From NCBI GenBank assembly GCA_026120185.1, contig JANUWF010001937.1, forward strand, positions 2,852,001 to 2,916,000: 64,000 nucleotides of DNA. The letters run 5' to 3'. This DNA comes from Voacanga thouarsii. Lineage: Eukaryota > Streptophyta > Magnoliopsida > Gentianales > Apocynaceae. Of this stretch, positions 22,132 through 34,299 are shown piece after piece (the stretch's first letter is position 1; every line of letters starts with the position of its first letter). The translations under genes were made by a program, and so were the position numbers. Below the pieces are notes generated by a model, which was given only the letters and a program-made list of their open reading frames with translations, did no database searches and was not told the DNA's origin.

Positions 22132-22993
22132 TCATCCCCTCTTAGCCTTTTTTATATTGGTGTGCAATTCCTTTAAAATTATACAAAAATGAAGTACTCG
22201 TTTAATTGCATCAATTAAGGAAATACTAAACCCTACTTTCTTAAAAAATTTCAAGATATCATTTTCTACTTCCTCTTTCCTATTTTTAGCAAATGTACTA
22301 AGAAAAGGTGGTTGCACTTTGTTAGTTGTGAATGACTCTCCTAACTTATGCTCTACTATACTAGGCACTTGAGTTGGCTTGGGCATTTCTTCTGCCTCTA
22401 ACTCATTCTTCTCCTCTAAAGGCTTCTCCTTCTGATTCCTAAAGGTGATAGCACTAGCATTCTGGTTAACGGGTTGAGATGGAAATTTATTTACAAATTA
22501 AGCTTTAATTTAACTCTTCTCTGAAGCTAATTGCCATATTTGAATTTCTAGATGATGAATGCTTGATTTAGTCTCATTTTGAAAAGTGGGGAAACTAGAT
22601 GTACGATATTTAATTATATCTTCTAGGGATATACCTTGAGATGGATTTGGAGGAGGTGATGTACTCAAGAAAGGATTATTAGCATTAAGTTGCTTAACCC
22701 TTTAATTTCCCCACCTAAAATTAGGGTAATCTTTGCATCCTTTATTATAGGTGTTACAATATTGATTATATCTTCTTGGAGGCTAATTAAGAAAACCTAA
22801 TACATTAGCATCTTCACGAGCACTAAAATTTGCGACAATACTTCATAACTAGCCTTTACAAGATCAGGCAATATGGTCAAAACATAAAGGAAGAATTGAG
22901 ATAATGCTTGTCTCTGCTTGTGCTGGAAAAGAAGAGGAAAATATATCCAAAAGTAAAAGAAGAAAAGAGATAGAGAGGTAGCCAAAAGAAAAG
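22132..22993 (-). pseudogene. Ath0 gag C-terminal region, relic
   Basis: Frame 22386-22132 (PPFLSTFAKNRKEEVENDIL, GFSISLIDAIKRVLHFCIIL) is the gag end that precedes PR in Athila-type elements. Upstream in element orientation, RYNQYCNTYNKGCKDYPNFR followed by WGN matches the usual CNTYNxGWxxHPNFxWGN box. Plus-strand element Ath2 begins at 22994 and removes or displaces the gag N-terminus, which I did not find elsewhere in the window. Confidence 0.82.
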
Positions 22994-23147
22994 TGATAGA
23001 GCTTAAAATCACAATTCTTTTCCTAGTTATTTGAGGGTGTTTTAAGATACATTTATTATAATAACTAGGTATATTGCTTGTAAAAGGTATTTTTGACAAA
23101 TATGTGCAGATTTAAGTTAATATCGAGCAGAAAGTGCATAAAACCAT

Positions 23148-23360
23148 AATGTACCTAGAGCCAAGCCCAGCCAGCGAACCTAGCATTAGGTCCATTCTAC
23201 TCCGGCAGCAGAAATTAAGCAAGCTTCAAGGGTTTTTCCAGAACAGACGTGGCACTAGGTCCATTTTGTCTGCCAAGGAGAGACGGCCAAAAACAGAGGA
23301 ATAACAGAGTTCAGATGGCGCCAGGTGGGTCGAAGGTACTTGGCACCAGGTGTGCTCTGG
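23148..23360 (+). repeat. GC-rich GGCRCC motif cluster in U3 of Ath2 LTR
   Basis: Includes GTGGCACTAGGTCC, ATGGCGCCAGGTGG and CTTGGCACCAGGTGTG, 110-320 bp upstream of the TATA box at 23468-23478. The truncated 3' LTR repeats it at 30463-30513 as ACCTGGCACCAGGCCC and ACCTGGCGCCGAGTCC. Confidence 0.65.
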
Positions 23361-23467
23361 AGGCTGAAATTTTGTAAGTAGAATTAGGGCTTATTCAATG
23401 ATTTTGGTATTTTTCCTACTCTTACTCGGCCAAGACTTCCTTAGCCACGAAATTAACATTCAAGAGG

Positions 23468-23478
23468 CCTATAAAAGT
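23468..23478 (+). promoter_or_regulatory. TATA box of Ath2 5' LTR
   Basis: CCTATAAAAGT lies 475 bp into the LTR, downstream of the GC-rich cluster. In the reverse-oriented related LTR at 46830-48354 the equivalent site is CCTATAAATAG. Confidence 0.55.
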
Positions 23479-24549
23479 GCAAGAGAACACAAGGGTTTGA
23501 GATATACAACATAGAGAGATGAATTAAAAGGCAGAAAATTCTAATTGTCTCATTAAATGAGGTGTTCATCCAAATTAAGAAGGATTGTTCAAGGAAGTCT
23601 TCAAGGAAGAAGAAAAAGGCTTGTCTATGAGTGCTTTCTTTTCTCTTTGTCTTCTTTTTCCTTTGCAATGATGTATTCAATACTTTTATTGTAATTTAAT
23701 ATTATTTTGGGATTCATGATTTTACATTAATTTAGTTATTTAATCAATTCATTGTCATCTTTGGTATTTGATTACTTGATTTCATTACTTACTGATGCGA
23801 GTTCTTCTAATTAACTTCGATACAACGATGTTAGGAGTTTTGTTGCATTGATTTTGTATTTGTTAAATCTTTATGGATTTGATCAATGAAGTTAGGATTT
23901 TAGAACTAAGTGATCAAATGTTAAGTTAATTTCACCTTAATATAGGGTTATTAGCTAATTTCATATTTTTAAGGAATTGAGATTCATGCATGTTTTGGTT
24001 AGGATGGCTCGATTAACAAATCTGCTAATTGAATGAAGATATGAATGACAAGCTTATTGCATGTTTTGGTTCTGTTAGCTTGATTGACAAATCTATTAAT
24101 ATGAATCAAAATATAAGATTCCATACATTGACAAACGAAGTGGAATTTAACTAAGTAAATTCATGACTTGACAAACGGTTGAATTTTACTGTGCATTCCT
24201 TCATGATGCCAAGATGGTAATTAATTGAGAGAATTGCTAATTAGTTCATTATCATGTTTTCTAAGATACTTGTCTAAATTGCATAAACTTACATCCTTGA
24301 GTTATATGTATTTCTTTATTTTTTTTTTATTTTCTTACTTTATTTGAGTCGATTAAACAATGAAAGAAAAGTGATTAGTGTGTACTTGTTCCTTTGAGGA
24401 TCGATACTCGTTAATTCCCTATACTATACTTGCGATGAGTATACTTGCTCACATATGTATTTTGGGATTAATGATTTACTTAAAACTTGATTAAGGGATG
24501 GATTTAAAATTGATGATTGTATGTACCCAAAATTTACGCATCAAGTTTT

Positions 24550-24569
24550 TGGCGCTGTTGCCGGGGAAC
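24550..24569 (+). other. Ath2 PBS, tRNA-Asp type
   Basis: TGGCGCTGTTGCCGGGGAAC matches the complement of the 3' end of plant tRNA-Asp(GUC) at all but about two positions. This supports the Athila assignment. Confidence 0.92.
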
Positions 24570-24869
24570 AATATCATGAAAGCTTAGATTTTGTTGATTT
24601 AACCAAGTTAATATGTTTATATGTATTTATGTGAATATGTATATATGTTCCTTCTATGAGTAAGTGTTGCATTTTGTTTTCTTGTATACTTGTACTTTAA
24701 TGTCTATGTATATTGTAATTCCTTGTAATTTAAATTGTGAACATGTACCTTAACCAACTAACCTGCTTTCATATTATAATGTGTGTATATATGATACTAA
24801 CCAGCTATTTTGTCTAGGTAAGAAGGCCAATTAGAGCTTGGGATGGTATCCTAACATATTTCATGGGAT

Positions 24870-25400
24870 GACATCTCCACCATCTGACTCCATTGCCTTA
24901 GAAGGGGTGTTAGAAAAATTTGCCACCAATGTAACTAATTGTTTTTCTGAAATAGATGACACACTAGAGAAATTTGAGGGCATGGTTAGAAATATGGAAT
25001 GGCAAATTTGATTTTTAACAGATTTAGTGATAAGGTCATCATTAGAGGTAGAAGCACAGCATGATTTAGCTGTCATTACCCTAAGGAGTGAGGAGCTGCC
25101 TAATCCTAGCATAGAATCAGTACCATCTAAAGAAGATGGATCGGAACCAACCCCTATTGTTGAGCCTTTCAAAAATTAACCTAAAAAACTAGATTTTCAG
25201 TCATCGGTACCCTACCCTACTCGCACACACAAAGTATGAAATGATGCACAATTTGACAAGTTTTTGGAGATCTTCAAACAACTGCATATAAGCATTCCAC
25301 TTAGTGAAGCCATAATACACATGCCCAAATATGCAAAATTTCTCAAAAGCATACCTGTAAACAAAAAAAAAAAAAAAGTTAGAGGAATTATCCACTGCGG
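24870..25400 (+). pseudogene. Ath2 gag, C-terminal remnant
   Basis: The frame starting MTSPPSDSIALEGVLEKFAT runs, with stops, through AVITLRSEELPNPS, PTPIVEPFKN, DAQFDKFLEIFKQLHISIPL and MPKYAKFLKSIPV. These are the landmarks of the Athila gag end (ITLRSGK; FLEIFKQLHINIP; MPSYAKFLKDI). Only about 300 bp separate the PBS from this segment, so the whole N-terminal gag domain is deleted. A poly-A run (25363-25377) falls in the frame at the gag-PR border. Confidence 0.85.
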
Positions 25401-25930
25401 TTTTAAATAAAGAGTGTTCAGCTATCTTGCAGGACCAATGGACGATGCCACGAAAAGAAAGTGATCCATGGAGTTTTTCTATTCCTTGTCTTGTTAGTAC
25501 TCTTATATTTTGCAAAGCTATAGCAAACCTAGGTGCTAGTATTAATCTGTTACAGTATAAAACTTTGAAAAAGTTAGGTCTAGGTGAACCCAAACCTACT
25601 AAAATGAGTATTCAACTTGCGCATCGATCTATTAAATATCTTAGAGGAATAATTGAAGATGTCTTGGTTAAAGTGGATAAATTCATATTTCCTGTGAATT
25701 TTGTAATTCTTGACATGGATGAAGATTCTAAAGTTCCTTTAATCCTAGGTCGACCTTTCTTAGCAACTGTTAAGCTTTAATTGATGTTCATGGAGGGAAA
25801 TTAACACTTAGGGTTTGGGACGAGAAAGTCATTATAAAAATCTATAAAATCATGCAACATCCTAGTTCTTGTGATGATTTTTTATTAAGGGTTGATATTC
25901 TTGATGAACCTATCTTTGACTTTGTGCAGG
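25401..25930 (+). pseudogene. Ath2 protease
   Basis: Frame 25427-25780 contains DPWSFSIPCLVST, ANLGASINLLQYKTLKKLGL, VKVDKFIFPVNFVILDMDED and VPLILGRPFLAT, an almost full Athila-type aspartic protease. The active-site box reads NLGAS at 25526-25540, where families have DLGAS, so the catalytic aspartate appears replaced by asparagine. The frame closes shortly after LGRPFLAT, where GRALIDV would be expected. Confidence 0.9.
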
Positions 25931-27040
25931 AATCATTTGTCTAAGGTTATATGGAACAATCTATTACATATTTGGAGAACTCAATTGAGGGCCATAGGTT
26001 GGAAAATTTTGAGGAAATCGAAAAAGGCCTTTTGGGAAGGATGAAGTCATCCATTGAGGAACTATCAGAATTAGATTTGAAAGACTTCCTCGAGCACTTA
26101 GAATATGCATTTTTGGCAAAAAGTGAAAAACTGCCAGTGATAATTCCCAAATACCTTACTTATAACTAAAAGACCAAATTGGTAAGTCTATTAGGAAAAT
26201 ATAAAGGAGTTATTGCATGAAAATTTACAGATATTAGGGGAATTAACCCTTCCTTTTGTACTAAAAAAATCTTGTTGGAAGAAGGAGCCAAACCCATAGT
26301 ACAACCCCAACGTAGGTTGCACCCAAACATGAGTGATGTAGTAAAATGTGAGGTGATTAAACTCTTAGATTCTGACATCATTTACCCTATTTATGATAAT
26401 ATTTGGGTTAGTCCAATACAAGTGGTACCAAAGAAGGGAGGAATGACTGTGAGCCATAATGAAAAAATGAGTTGATTCCATTGAGATTGGTAACCGGTTG
26501 GATGGTGTGCCTTGATTATAGGAAATTGAATGAGGCAACTAGGAAGGACCATTTTCCTCTCCTTTTTATTGACCAAATGTTAGAAAGGTTAGTCGGACAT
26601 GAGTTTTATTGCTTCTTAGATGGTTTTTTTGGATACTTTCAAATTCTCATATCACCGGAGAATCAAGAGAAGACTACTTTTTTGGTACTTTTGCATATCG
26701 ACGTATATCTTTCGATCTCTTCAATGGCCCTGGAACATTCCACCTATGTATGATGGCTATTTTTGAAGAGCTTGTGAGAGATATTATAAGGTGTTTATGG
26801 ATGATTTCTCTATTTTTGGTGATTCTTTTGATTTGTGTTTGACCAATTTAGAAAAGTTTTTTCAACAGTGTGAAGAGACCAACCTCATGCTTAATTGGGA
26901 AAAATGCCACATCATGGTGCAAGAAGGTATAGTATTGGGACATAAGATTTCAAGGAAAGATATTGAGGTTGATAGCGCTAAAATTGAGACAATTGAGAAA
27001 CTCCCTCCTCCGAGGTAATTCGAAACTTTCTTGGGCATGC
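25931..27040 (+). pseudogene. Ath2 reverse transcriptase
   Basis: A linker frame (25951-26169) leads into RT pieces: EGAKPIVQPQRRLHPNMSDV and VVPKKGGMTV (26272-26475), then GWMVCLDYRKLNEATRKDHF and LFIDQMLERLVGHEFYCFLD (26472-26753). VFMDDFSIFGDSF carries the catalytic FMDD at 26794-26805, followed by ETNLMLNWEKCHIMVQEGIV and LGHKIS. At least two frameshifts and several stops separate them. The family reads FCFLDGYSGYNQI, and here the second catalytic region is complete. Confidence 0.93.
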
Positions 27041-27600
27041 AGGTCTTTATAGGGGGTTTATCTTGGATTTTTCAATGTTTTCTAAAACCCCTTACTTCTT
27101 TGCTTGAAAAAGATGCTATTTTTTATTTTGATGAAAAATGTCCCAATGCTTTTAATGAGCTTAAAACAAAACTGATTAATTCTCCTATTTTAATTGCACC
27201 GGATTGATCTCTTTGAACTAATGTATGATACAAGTGACTATACAGTGGACGCAGTGCTTGGACAAAGAAGGAATAAGCACTTTTAGCCAATTTACTATGT
27301 AAGCAAAACTCTTACGATGACACAAGAAAACTACATCACAACGGAGAAAGAGTTGCTTGCTATAGTGTTTATATTTGATAAATTTCGTTCTTATCTTGTT
27401 TTATCCAAAGTCATTGTGTATACAAATCATTCTACCCTTAAGTACCTACCCAACAAACATGATTCCAAACCAAGATTGATAAGATGGGTCTTATTGTTGT
27501 GGAAATTTAACTTGGAGATTAGGGACCAAAAGGGAGCAAAAATTTTGGCTGCAGATCACTTATCTAAGTTGGAAATTCCTAACCTGAAGCTATTGGCCGA
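27041..27600 (+). pseudogene. Ath2 RNase H
   Basis: Begins with a degenerate start (27041-27300; TLFIGGLSWIF, then DASD-like sequence lost to a shift near 27215). It continues in frame 27317-27820 with [60 protein letters not shown] and AADHLSKLE. The TTEKELLA box and the TNHSTLKYL box are the gypsy RNase H signatures. The D of the family TDH box is changed to N here. Confidence 0.9.
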
Positions 27601-28904
27601 AAGAGACATCAATGACATCTTACCGGATAAACAACTTTTATTGGTTGATGCTGAGCTTGCTCAACTACCTTGGTATGCATATTTTACTAATTACTTGGTT
27701 GTAGAAATTCTTTCGGACGGCTTCAATGCCCAACAAAAAAAGAAATTCCTCTTCGAAGTAAAACATTACTTTTGGGAAGATCCATACTTGTTCCAGTGTT
27801 GTGCGGATCAAATCATTTGAAAATGCGTAGATTCCATGGAAAGTATTAATATCTTCAAACATTATTATAAAGGACCCATGGAAGGCCACTACCAAGCCAA
27901 CAACACTGCAAGAAAGGTACTTGAGTCCAATTTCTATTGGCCTACACTCTTCAAGGACGCTCATAGGTTTGTTCAAAGTTCTGATAGGTGTCAACGTACA
28001 GGTAACATCTCTAAATCTAATGAGATGCCATTATAAAATTTTCAATCTTGTGAAATTTTTTATTGTTGGGGGATTGATTTCATGGGTCATTTTCCTAGTT
28101 CTTTGGGCAACAAATACATCTTGGTGGAGGTTGAGCATGTATCAAAGTGGGTTGAGGTACAAGCCTTGCCTACTAATGATTCACGGGTTGTTGTAAAATT
28201 TTTAAATAAACTTTTCACCCCATTTGGAGTACCTAAGGTGCTCATTAGTGAAAGGGGAATCCACTTTTGTAATACCCAACTAGATAAAGTTCTCAAACAT
28301 TTAAGGGTTACTTATAAGGTTGCTACTTCCTATCATCTGCAAACTAGTGGTCAATCATACACGAAAGGATTGGAGCTTGAAGCTAGATGATACTTTTTGG
28401 GCTTATAGGACTATTTTTAAAACTCCCATTGGTATAACCCCCTATCCCTTAGTGTATGGAAAATCATGTCATCTGCCAATAGAAGTTGAACATAAGGCTC
28501 ATTGGGTAATAAAGCTTGTCAATTTTGACCTTCATCATGCAGGAAAAGAAAGAATGCTTCAAGTAAATGAGTTGGATGAGAGGCGTAACGATGCCTACCA
28601 TAATTCATGGATTTACAAAAATAGGATGAAATGATGGCATGATAGGCATATTCATTCTCCCTATAAATTTCAAAAAGAAGATAAAGTGTTAGTCTTTAAT
28701 TCTAGGCTTAGACTTTTCTCAGCTAAGTTAAGATCTCGATGGTCGGGGCCATATGAGATACATCAAATTTGTCCATTTGGAGCTATTGATGTTTCTCACC
28801 CAACTCAAGGGATCATTAAAGTGAATGGAAGCAAATTAAAATCATATTTGAGTGACGATCTTAACAACTTAGCACATCTCGACGCTTTCTTTTATGAGCC
28901 TTGA
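27601..28904 (+). pseudogene. Ath2 integrase
   Basis: The zinc-binding part (27836-28036) reads GPMEGHYQANNTARKVLESN, FYWPTLFKDAHRFV and DRCQRTGN, with one metal ligand of the HHCC set changed. The core (28082-28390) has [20 protein letters not shown] and [17 protein letters not shown], where families have SDRGTHFCN, so the second acidic residue is E, not D. After a short deletion, [20 protein letters not shown], the PLVYGKSCHLPIEVEHKA segment and RSRWSGPYEIHQICPFGAID close the domain. The frame ends LDAFFYEP at 28904. Confidence 0.93.
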
Positions 28905-30288
28905 CGATTCCTTACTCCTTTGTACTTAGTTTTCTTTATTATTTTTGTATGTTATTATCTAGTTTTTGCTTCTTTTCTTTTAGTAGGTACTATTGTAATG
29001 ACTCTTCCTTGAGGTGGATTCAAACTACAACAATGTAATGGAAATATTTTCTTTACTTTATTCTTCTTCTTTATTCATCTTGGTCTTCTTGGCTGTACTT
29101 TTAGTATTCTATATTTGGCCATTGAAGACAATCTCCAGTTTAAGTTTGGGGGGGGGGGGAGAATAAGGTTGAAGAAGTGCTTTTCCATATTATGTTGGTG
29201 AATATACTTTGTGTTTGTAATAACTTTTTTCAAAAATTTTAGTGGTTTCATTGTTAAGCTAGTTTGTAATTCTTTTTCTTACTTGGATATAAGTTTTGTC
29301 ATTCATTAGGTAGAGTTTCATGAAATTGGTTTTATTGGAAAAGATATTTGTCAAGATTTGAGAATTCTGATTAATCTTGTTTATGCATTGATGATTGAAT
29401 ATTACTTGACTTATCTAGTTGGAATATAGAAGATATGATGAATATGGAAAGAGTTTATTGGCTAACTCTTGAATTATGAGTTTAAATTTTGCGAGGCTTT
29501 GAGTTATGATGAAAAAAACGTGAGTTAAAAAAATATTTTTGAGAGGAAAGATTAAGGAAAATATTGAAAATTTTTTTTGAATAGATTTTAAAAAAAAAAC
29601 AATAAGTAGAAACAACACTATTGTTGGTATGACCTAAGAAAAAATGCGTTTACTGATGATCGTTGAAGACATTTAGCTAAAAATGGGGTCAATATAGGGA
29701 GAAGTAGTAAGTGAATTCAATGCACTCTCTTAAGTCTATCCTAAAGGCAAAAAGGCAAGAAAGAGCATAGAGAAAAAAGAATTGTAGGAAAAAAAATGAT
29801 GAGTAATGACTGAAAAGGGCGGCCAATATGGTGTGTGAAGAGAAATCTATGCACTTAAGGCTATCAATTCCCTAAGTTATTGAAAAACTTTGAGAGAAAA
29901 AAAAATGGAGTGCTTTCCTCACATCATAACTTAAGTGTGCAATTTTTCGATTTATAACACTTGAGTTGGTAGATGGCTTGACTTATGTGATTTATGTTAT
30001 CTATATTTTTACTTGAAGAGTAAAATAATTTTCTTAGACTAAAGTATACACTTGATTAATTTGACTTCAAGAGTTTTGTGATGTCATGTCCAATGTTTCA
30101 AAGTTTGAAATTGTTTTCAAAGGGTATGAATGACAAGGATTGTATCTAAAGTTTGAAAGGAAGACATGATCTTTGCTATGATAAGAAAATTTTTGGAATG
30201 AGAAAAAAAACTTGTGTTTTCTTGATAATTTTTCTTAGACTAAAGTGTTTTGTTTAAGGACAAGAAAATGTTCACGTGTGGGGGTATG
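28905..30288 (+). other. Ath2 non-coding tail with internal G-run and PPT
   Basis: No supportable env-like frame. CAGTTTAAGTTTGGGGGGG at 29138-29156 is the internal polypurine-like tract also present in Ath1 (3951-3970). The terminal PPT, GTGTGGGGGTATG (30276-30288), abuts the 3' LTR. Sequence between the two tracts is homologous in Ath1 and Ath2. Confidence 0.75.
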
Positions 30289-30546
30289 TGATAGGGGTTA
30301 AAATCACCATTTTTTTCATAGTTATTTGAGGGTGTTTTATGATACATTTGGCATAATAATTAGGCATATTCCTTCCTATTTGAAATTTTGCTTGTAAAAG
30401 GTATTTTTGGCAAATATGTGCATATTTAAGTTAAAATTGAATAGAAAATGCACAAAAGCAAAATGTACCTGGCACCAGGCCCAGCCAATGGACCTGGCGC
30501 CGAGTCCATTTTGCTCCAATAGTAGAAATTAAGCAAGCTTTAAGGG
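30289..30546 (+). repeat. Ath2 3' LTR, truncated
   Basis: Starts TGATAGGGGTTAAAATC after the PPT and follows the 5' LTR to about AAGCAAGCTTTAAGGG. It then gives way to CopA LTR sequence in reverse orientation. The missing 1.3 kb is not seen to the right of CopA, so part of this region has been deleted. Confidence 0.85.
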
Positions 30547-32456
30547 CTTTAAAAATATTATTCCTTTGCAATGAAATTGCAGAAAAGAAAAAAGTGGAAG
30601 CCTTTTAAAAATATTATACCTCTACGATTTCTTGTTCTCGGTTTAGACTTGGTTTGTTTTGACTGAACCAACGTAGTTTTCTCTACTACTGGCATTTGAA
30701 CAACAGCCTTTGGTGATTGTCCAACAAGCTGAAGACTTCTCCTAGGCATTAAGGCCAATCTAGCAGTTTTTTGGAATATTACCACCACTTAATACTATGG
30801 GTGAAGGCTATAAGATTAAGAACCCTCTCTCCTCTAGACCGTCTGCTAACAAGCAATATCAAGAAGGAACTCCAACTCTGTCCTTGTTCTTGTTTTGGAA
30901 AACAACAACAAAAAGAAAAGAAGCAAAACTAGAGAGTGTGAGAGAAGCTTGCACGAGAATTCTATATCACACTGGTATCTCTATGACTCACAAAATATAA
31001 ACCTATAGAGAAATCAACTCTAAGATAAGATAGGTAATGATTAGCTCGGCCAATTCAAAAAATTGAAAAAACCACCATATACCTATATCTATTATCTCAG
31101 GGTTGTAATACCAGAATCCTTAATGCAAGGACTGACCTATTCAACCCAACTGGGTTTAGGCCTCTTTCTCTGTGCCTATGGTCAAGCTCAATGTTTATTT
31201 AACCCTGGATTAATCAAGACTATGAATAAATATTCAGAACCAAATGAATTAAAATAAATCCTAAATATTTTTTTTAGTTTAGACCCAGATTAATTTTATT
31301 AATTCAACCTGGTCTCAAGCCGTGAATTAAATTAATTAACCAACTAAACCAAATAAATCATTTAATCTCTCTGGACCTTTATTTTATTCCAATTCAATAA
31401 TAAATTAGACTTTCTAAATAAAATAAAATTCTCTTTAACCAAGACTATTTCCTTAATCTAAAATTAATTAGGACTTTCGGGCTATTTCGATAATCAAAAG
31501 ACACATCGCCTTGACTACTAAAATGACCAAAATATCCCAACTATCTAAATAGTTGTATTTTATATTTTAAATATTTTCTAATATCAACTTAAGAAAATAT
31601 TGACCCGAAGGATAATTCTACGTTAGCAAAGTCTTCGACCTACAGGTGCAATAATAGATATACCCCTCTACATAATGTAGTACATTCAGAGAGGAAGAGC
31701 GTACTAACACCTCTCTAAATAATATTTACCATCCTTAAACCTCTAGTCTAATGATCCATGACATCCCAGAATGTTTTCGCTTTCCAAGGAGCTACCCTAA
31801 AGTAAATATCCAAGTCATGTTCCTAAGCGCCTTAGATTATTAGTTCATGCGAATAGTCTCAAGAGGTAATATAGTACAAAAACTATCTTGTACGAGTCTG
31901 TCTTAACTAATTGGTCACATATACCCAACATACAAATATATTGGTCCTACAATAGAACCTTAACTATAGTATATCAAAGTATATACTTCTAGTTTCGCCA
32001 CACCACCAACCCATACTCAAGTTGTAGAGTAAAAGTCCATGTTGTAGCAGTAGTAGTATAGATTTCTACCATATAGTACTTTTAGAAAACCACTACTACA
32101 GGTCCAAATCTTTATATTCAAAATACGCTTATGTTATGAAGTAAGAGGACTACTCACTAGGTAAAGGTAAGCCATTCCCCACTTGGAATTCATAACACTA
32201 CAACCTTACCATGATGATATTCCTATTCTCATCATCCAATTAAGAACAATAGTTTATGCATAAAGTAACCCGTGATCTATACCTTACTATGAAAGAACTC
32301 CATTCACATGGATCACTTAAATACAATGGGTCTTTTCCAGCAAAATTGTGAACAAAATAAAATATGAAAGCACAAACAATTTATGAGAATAAAAATTTTA
32401 TTAATTTAATCAAAATTACATCAGAAATATAGTCTTTGAGGGCATACATTCCAATA
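30547..32456 (-). repeat. CopA 3' LTR
   Basis: In element orientation it starts TATTGGAATGTATGCCCTC (TG mutated to TA) after the PPT AAAATGGGAGAT. It aligns with solo LTRs 1 and 2, for example the GTAGAGGGGTATATC and ACATCGCCTTGAC-type blocks on opposite strands. The inner boundary with the Ath2 LTR at about 30546 is uncertain by a few bases. Confidence 0.88.
30558..30788 (-). CDS. Small basic ORF in the CopA 3' LTR
   Basis: An open frame of 76 codons. From an internal Met at 30749 it reads MPRRSLQLVGQSPKAVVQMP and later KSKPRTRNRRGII. This aligns with MHLRRSRRLAGEQPEASS...YRGIV of solo LTR 1 (8883-9020) on the matching strand and position. The predicted peptide is rich in K and R. It lies near the LTR 3' end, hence in the 5' leader of the RNA if the 5' LTR was the same. 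Function unknown. Confidence 0.4.
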   Translation of the reverse strand: MVVIFQKTARLALMPRRSLQLVGQSPKAVVQMPVVEKTTLVQSKQTKSKPRTRNRRGIIFLKGFHFFLFCNFIAKE

Positions 32457-32579
32457 ATCTCCCATTTTCACTCTAAGATTATGTAAGTCCATAGGTGCCT
32501 ACCTATTATGGTGTCGAAGTGTCTTTTGAAGATTCTATCAGCTAAAGGCTTAGTGAATAGATCAGCAAAATTATTCTCC

Positions 32580-32970
32580 GAGGCTATTTGTTCGACCATG
32601 ACTTTCTATCTTTGAATAAATTCCCAGACCAGGTGGTGCTTTCTTTCTATATACTTCTCCTTCTTGTGCTTCCTTGGTTCTTTAGATTGCGAGACTGCGC
32701 CTATGTTTTCACAATACAATGCAATTAGATTGTCCATTTGTGGCACGACTTCAAGTTCTGCGAGGAACATCTGGAGCCAAACTACTTCCTTAGATACTTC
32801 TGAAGTTGTCACATACTCTATTTCTATGGTTGAGTTAGCAATGCAAGATTGCTTAATACTCTTCCATAAAATAGCTCCTCCAAACAAGGTGAATACATAT
32901 CCACTAGTAGATTTTCTCTCATCCTTATCCTCCTAGAAATCTGAGTTTGTGTATCATGTAGGAATTAAGT
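32580..32970 (-). pseudogene. CopA RNase H relic
   Basis: Frame 32887-32606 has [40 protein letters not shown] and [16 protein letters not shown]. This is the copia RNase H end (KQ..IA.ST.EAEY.A..EA.KEAVW; HI...HH.IRE). The catalytic glutamate of EIEY is present. The start of the domain above 32890 is in another frame. Confidence 0.88.
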
Positions 32971-33995
32971 CATCAGCCCTGTAAACTAGTATATAATCCC
33001 TCGTTCCTTTCATGTACTTGAGAATATTATTTACTTCTTGCTAATGAACCTCCCCAGGATTTGACTGATATCTGCTGACTAAGTCTCTACCAAAATAGAT
33101 ATCTGGCCTAATACACAGCATGCTGTATATGAGACTTCCCACAGCCGTAACATAAGAAATCTTACTCATCCTGTCTTTTTCTTCTTGAGATTTAGGATAG
33201 TGCTTTGAAGAAAATGACAACCTATGTCAGCAAGGGATTAGTGCTCCCTTGCATGAGTCCATGTTAAACTTTGGCAACATCTTGCAATGTATGTTGTTTG
33301 GAATAAATCTAGTATTCTCTACTTCCTATTTCTAAGAAGTGTAATCCTTAGAATACAACTGGCTTCTCTCAAGTCCTTCATATTGACTTGACTTGATAGC
33401 CAAACCTTCGTAGATTACAATGTCGCTGTATCATTCCCAATGAGTAGAATATCATCCATATACAGCATAAGAAAAATCACATTAATGCCTTCTAGATCTA
33501 TACACACATAGTTCATCCTTGTTTTAACTAAATCATAAGATTTTACAGTCTCATCAAAATGAATGTTCTATGCTCTCGATGCCTGCTTTAGTCTATAAAT
33601 AGACTTCTTAAACTTACAAATCATATGTTCTTGGCCTTTAGCAATAAAGCCCTCCAGTTGGGATATATAGATGTCTTCGGTAAGATAGCCACTAAGAAAG
33701 GCTATCTTGATAACCATTTGTCATATCTCGTAGTCATAGTGATATGCAATGGTAAGAAAGATACGGATGGACTTAAGCATGGCTACTGGGAAAAAAGTTT
33801 CCTCATAATCAATACCATCTTTCTGAGTATACTCTTTCACCACAAGCTTAGGTTTGAAGTTTTCCAACTTCCCATCTACATCTCTCTTCCTCTTATATAC
33901 TCACTTACACCAAATGAGTTTTATCCCTTCAGGTGAAGCTACAAGATTCCGAACCTGATTAAAGTACATAGACTCAATTTTGACTTTCATTAATT
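32971..33995 (-). pseudogene. CopA reverse transcriptase relic
   Basis: The minus strand gives FFPVAMLKSIRIFLTIAYHY, then AFLSGYLTEDIYISQLEGF, KKSIYRLKQAS, VKTRMNYVCIDLEG and LMLYMDDILLIGND. The YMDD catalytic box is intact (complement of 33451-33462). Stops and shifts break it in several places, for instance near 33300-33420. Order and spacing match copia RT between integrase and RNase H. Confidence 0.88.
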
Positions 33996-34299
33996 CATGA
34001 TATAGATCTGCATCGGTCGGCATCAGCAGTAGCCTCCTCATATCTACTAGGATCCTGTTTCTGATGATCAGAAACTAGGTCAAAAACCTCTTTAGTCCAT
34101 CTCTCTAGAACCCTAGATACCCTCATACTATGACGAAACTCCTTTTGTATGGGTTCCTAATATTGTGTCTCTTCTTATTTCATAATCATGTCAAAAGAAG
34201 TTGATTCAGAAGATAATTTCTCCTCAAGTTCCAACCTAGTTGAAACTTTTGTGGATGTACTTTGATCATCCTCCAAGTATCTAACATTAGAACTTACTA

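Larger units (their letters stand above)
22994..24543 (+). repeat. Ath2 5' LTR
   Basis: 1550 bp, TGATAGAGCTTAAAATC to TTTACGCATCA. It is followed by six bases and the PBS. The first about 255 bp match the truncated 3' LTR at 30289-30546. Confidence 0.92.
22994..30546 (+). mobile_element. Ath2: Athila-type Ty3/gypsy element, 3' LTR cut by CopA
   Basis: Plus-strand element with 5' LTR, tRNA-Asp PBS, partial gag, PR, RT, RNase H, IN, a 1.4-kb non-coding tail, PPT and the first about 258 bp of the 3' LTR. It inserted in the gag of Ath0. No env-like frame is visible between pol and the 3' LTR. Most of gag is missing and every pol domain carries lesions. The rest of the 3' LTR was displaced or lost when the CopA element and later rearrangements arrived on the right. 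Confidence 0.93.

Noticed and set aside
25201..25593. Minus-strand 130-codon frame
   Set aside because: Antisense of the Ath2 gag end and protease, which are recognisable on the plus strand.
29146..29161. G-run as a G-quadruplex or biological signal
   Set aside because: The related tract in Ath1 has six Gs. The longer run may be slippage or a sequencing artefact, and there is only one G tract, so no quadruplex is expected.
28905..30288. Env-like gene between pol and 3' LTR of Ath2
   Set aside because: No frame with signal peptide or membrane segment can be followed. The longest frame there is on the other strand and short.
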